From positions 1-6,771 of the forward strand of contig CATBLW010000151.1 of the NCBI GenBank assembly GCA_949486985.1: a DNA stretch of 6,771 bases, given 5' to 3'. The DNA comes from Prochlorococcus marinus str. MIT 9215. GTDB lineage: Bacteria > Cyanobacteriota > Cyanobacteriia > PCC-6307 > Cyanobiaceae. How positions within the stretch are numbered: the first letter of the stretch is position 1; every line of letters starts with the position of its first letter. Both the position numbers and the translations under genes were made by a program. The notes beneath the pieces were generated by a model. It worked only from the letters and a program-made list of their open reading frames with translations. It ran no database searches and was not told the origin of the DNA. Shown here piece by piece: positions 5,546 through 6,771 of this stretch.

Positions 5546-6771
5546 TCAGCTGGGGGAAGCCTCCTGATCTTTACTGTTCTCAGTGGAGTCAGCCTTGGAT
5601 TCAGAAGTGGAGTCAGCCTTGGCCTCAGCAGTGGATTCAGAAGTGGATTCAGAATCAGCATCAGCCTCGTCGACAGCCTCATCTTCAGGTGGAACAAGCA
5701 CGACCTCAGATAAACGGTCGCCTGAATCAAGGCGCTGGAGCTTAACCCCAGTAGCGGCGCGAGACTGTTGAGGAATTTGATCAGCGCTAGTCCTCACGAT
5801 TACACCCCGTTCGCTGACTAGCAAAAGCTCCTCCCCAGCCCCCAAAACCCTTAAGCCAACCAACTGATCCCCTTCTCTTCTGAACTTGATGGCACGTAGA
5901 CCCATGCCGGCTCGTTTCTGAAGGCGAAACTGAGTAACGGGAACCCTTTTACCCAGGCCACTAGCAGAAGCCACCAAAACCCAGGGGCCTTCGACAGTCG
6001 CGCTATCAGAGGTTGATTCTTCAGCTTCACCTTCCTCGTCACTGCTCTGGTCAACCTGATCAGCAAGCTCAATTGGCAAGACATCCATGCTGACGAGGGC
6101 ATCCGCGCCTCTGAGATTCATCGACCGCACACCCCTAGCAGTCCGACCCAATGGACGAAGCTCCTCATCACTAAGGCGGAAGTGAATCGTCATTCCAGCT
6201 TTGGAACCAATCAGAACGCTGTCGCCCGCTAAAGCAAGCCGGACCCAAGAGAGTGAATCCCCTTCTTCCAAGCCGATAGCAATCAATCCATTGGAACGAA
6301 TATTGCTGAAAGCCGATAAACGCGTCCGCTTAATAAAGCCTCCTTGAGTCAACATCAGGAGATATGTATCCTCATCAAATGAGGTAACGGATAAGAGTGA
6401 AGTAATTGCCTCTTCACGAGGAATTGGCAACAGCTGAACAATCGGCGTTCCCTTAGCAACCCGGCTGCACTGAGGTACACGATAAGCAGGCAGTGCGTAG
6501 GAAACTCCACGATCACTGAAGAGCAATAACGTGTCATGGTCGTTGCAGCTAATAAATAGTTTCACCTCTTCCTCACCCTTGCTGCGAGTGCCTGCCTTGC
6601 CTCGCGTACCACGACTGGTGGCCTCAAATTCACTCACAGGCATACGCTTTAGATAGCCAGCCTCAGTAAGCAGAACCACAGATCGCTCATTAGCAATCAA
6701 ATCAATATCTTCAAGTCCACCACCAAGATCAAGAATCTCTGTTCTTCTTGGCAAATAGTGCTTTTCGCGCA
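5546..6771 (-). CDS. gyrA: DNA gyrase subunit A family protein, C-terminal part (partial)
   Basis: Only the last 407 residues are in the window. The frame is open through the right edge, continuing upstream as ...REKHYLPRRTEI, and the TTG at 6754 is internal, not a start. The part seen is the beta-pinwheel C-terminal domain that wraps DNA. Recurring blade strands of the form V.L.T..G..KR.P appear as VVLLTEAGYLKRMP, LLLFSDRGVSYALP, LLMLTQGGFIKRTR, VLIGSKAGMTIHF, VLVASASGLGKRVP and LLVSERGVIVRTS. LGRTARGVRSMNL is typical of GyrA. The GyrA-box position reads TSRGTRGKAG, related to but not the same as the QRRGGKG of E. coli. An acidic insert (about positions 5999-6064) interrupts the domain, and an acidic Ser/Glu/Asp/Ala tail ends the protein. 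The breakage-reunion domain with the catalytic tyrosine lies outside the window, so a ParC-like paralogue cannot be excluded. crtL follows after 2 bases. Confidence 0.9.
   Translation of the reverse strand, partial: REKHYLPRRTEILDLGGGLEDIDLIANERSVVLLTEAGYLKRMPVSEFEATSRGTRGKAGTRSKGEEEVKLFISCNDHDTLLLFSDRGVSYALPAYRVPQCSRVAKGTPIVQLLPIPREEAITSLLSVTSFDEDTYLLMLTQGGFIKRTRLSAFSNIRSNGLIAIGLEEGDSLSWVRLALAGDSVLIGSKAGMTIHFRLSDEELRPLGRTARGVRSMNLRGADALVSMDVLPIELADQVDQSSDEEGEAEESTSDSATVEGPWVLVASASGLGKRVPVTQFRLQKRAGMGLRAIKFRREGDQLVGLRVLGAGEELLLVSERGVIVRTSADQIPQQSRAATGVKLQRLDSGDRLSEVVLVPPEDEAVDEADADSESTSESTAEAKADSTSESKADSTENSKDQEASPS
5560..5565 (-). promoter_or_regulatory. Ribosome binding site of crtL inside the upstream gene
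   Basis: On the minus strand a perfect AGGAGG lies within the codons for Asp-Gln-Glu-Ala near the end of the upstream topoisomerase gene. It is 10 bases from an in-frame CTG (5549) and 16 from the TTG (5543). The TTG distance is long, so the site may act with reinitiation by ribosomes ending at the TGA (5546-5548), or the CTG may be the real start. Confidence 0.6.
5582..5652. repeat. Short tandem repeats (24/12-base period) coding the acidic tail
   Basis: AGTGGAGTCAGCCTTGG occurs exactly at 5582-5598 and 5606-5622, a period of 24 bases. The related AGTGGATTCAG follows at 5630-5640 (again 24 bases on) and 5642-5652 (12 bases on). Read on the minus strand the array codes Ser-Thr-Ser-Glu and Lys-Ala-Asp-Ser units in the C-terminal tail of the GyrA-family protein. 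All periods are multiples of three, so copy-number changes would keep the frame. Confidence 0.8.

Noticed and set aside
5582..5655. CRISPR-like array
   Set aside because: The repeats are short and contiguous with 12/24-base periods, have no spacers, and are explained by in-frame low-complexity coding in the GyrA-type tail.

Overview
The window looks like a stretch of chromosome from a marine picocyanobacterium, most likely a low-light Prochlorococcus of the MIT9313 type or a close Synechococcus relative. Three things suggest this: a CrtL-type plant-like lycopene cyclase, a LeuA with the cyanobacterial form of the N-terminus ([20 protein letters not shown]), and a compact layout with base composition near 50% GC as judged by eye. 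The taxonomic call is inference from gene content, not from a database match.

Layout, left to right. Positions 14-904 (minus) hold a MalG-type inner-membrane permease of a carbohydrate ABC importer. Positions 882-2504 (minus) hold leuA (2-isopropylmalate synthase), which lies directly upstream of the permease and touches or overlaps it, so the two are probably co-transcribed. Positions 2505-2751 are the only real intergenic space. They form a divergent spacer rich in inverted repeats, with a probable leuA promoter at the leuA end and a strong hairpin just before the next start codon. Positions 2752-4320 (plus) hold a GH57 1,4-alpha-glucan branching enzyme with a TTG start. Positions 4317-5543 (minus) hold crtL, tail to tail with the GH57 gene and sharing a 4-base stop overlap inside an inverted repeat. 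Positions 5546-6771 (minus) hold the C-terminal part of a type IIA topoisomerase A subunit (GyrA/ParC family). It runs off the right edge and sits immediately upstream of crtL, with a Shine-Dalgarno sequence for crtL inside its last codons.

There are therefore two minus-strand transcription units (leuA-permease and gyrA-crtL) and one plus-strand gene between them. The products cover housekeeping roles: leucine synthesis, sugar or compatible-solute uptake, glycogen branching, carotenoid cyclisation and DNA supercoiling. They do not form one pathway. I see no mobile element, CRISPR array, tRNA or rRNA, and no clear novel defence or biosynthetic system. The points most worth checking are the structured leader upstream of the branching enzyme, the hairpin centred on the convergent stop codons, the repeat-encoded acidic tail and acidic insert in the GyrA-type protein, and the non-ATG starts.
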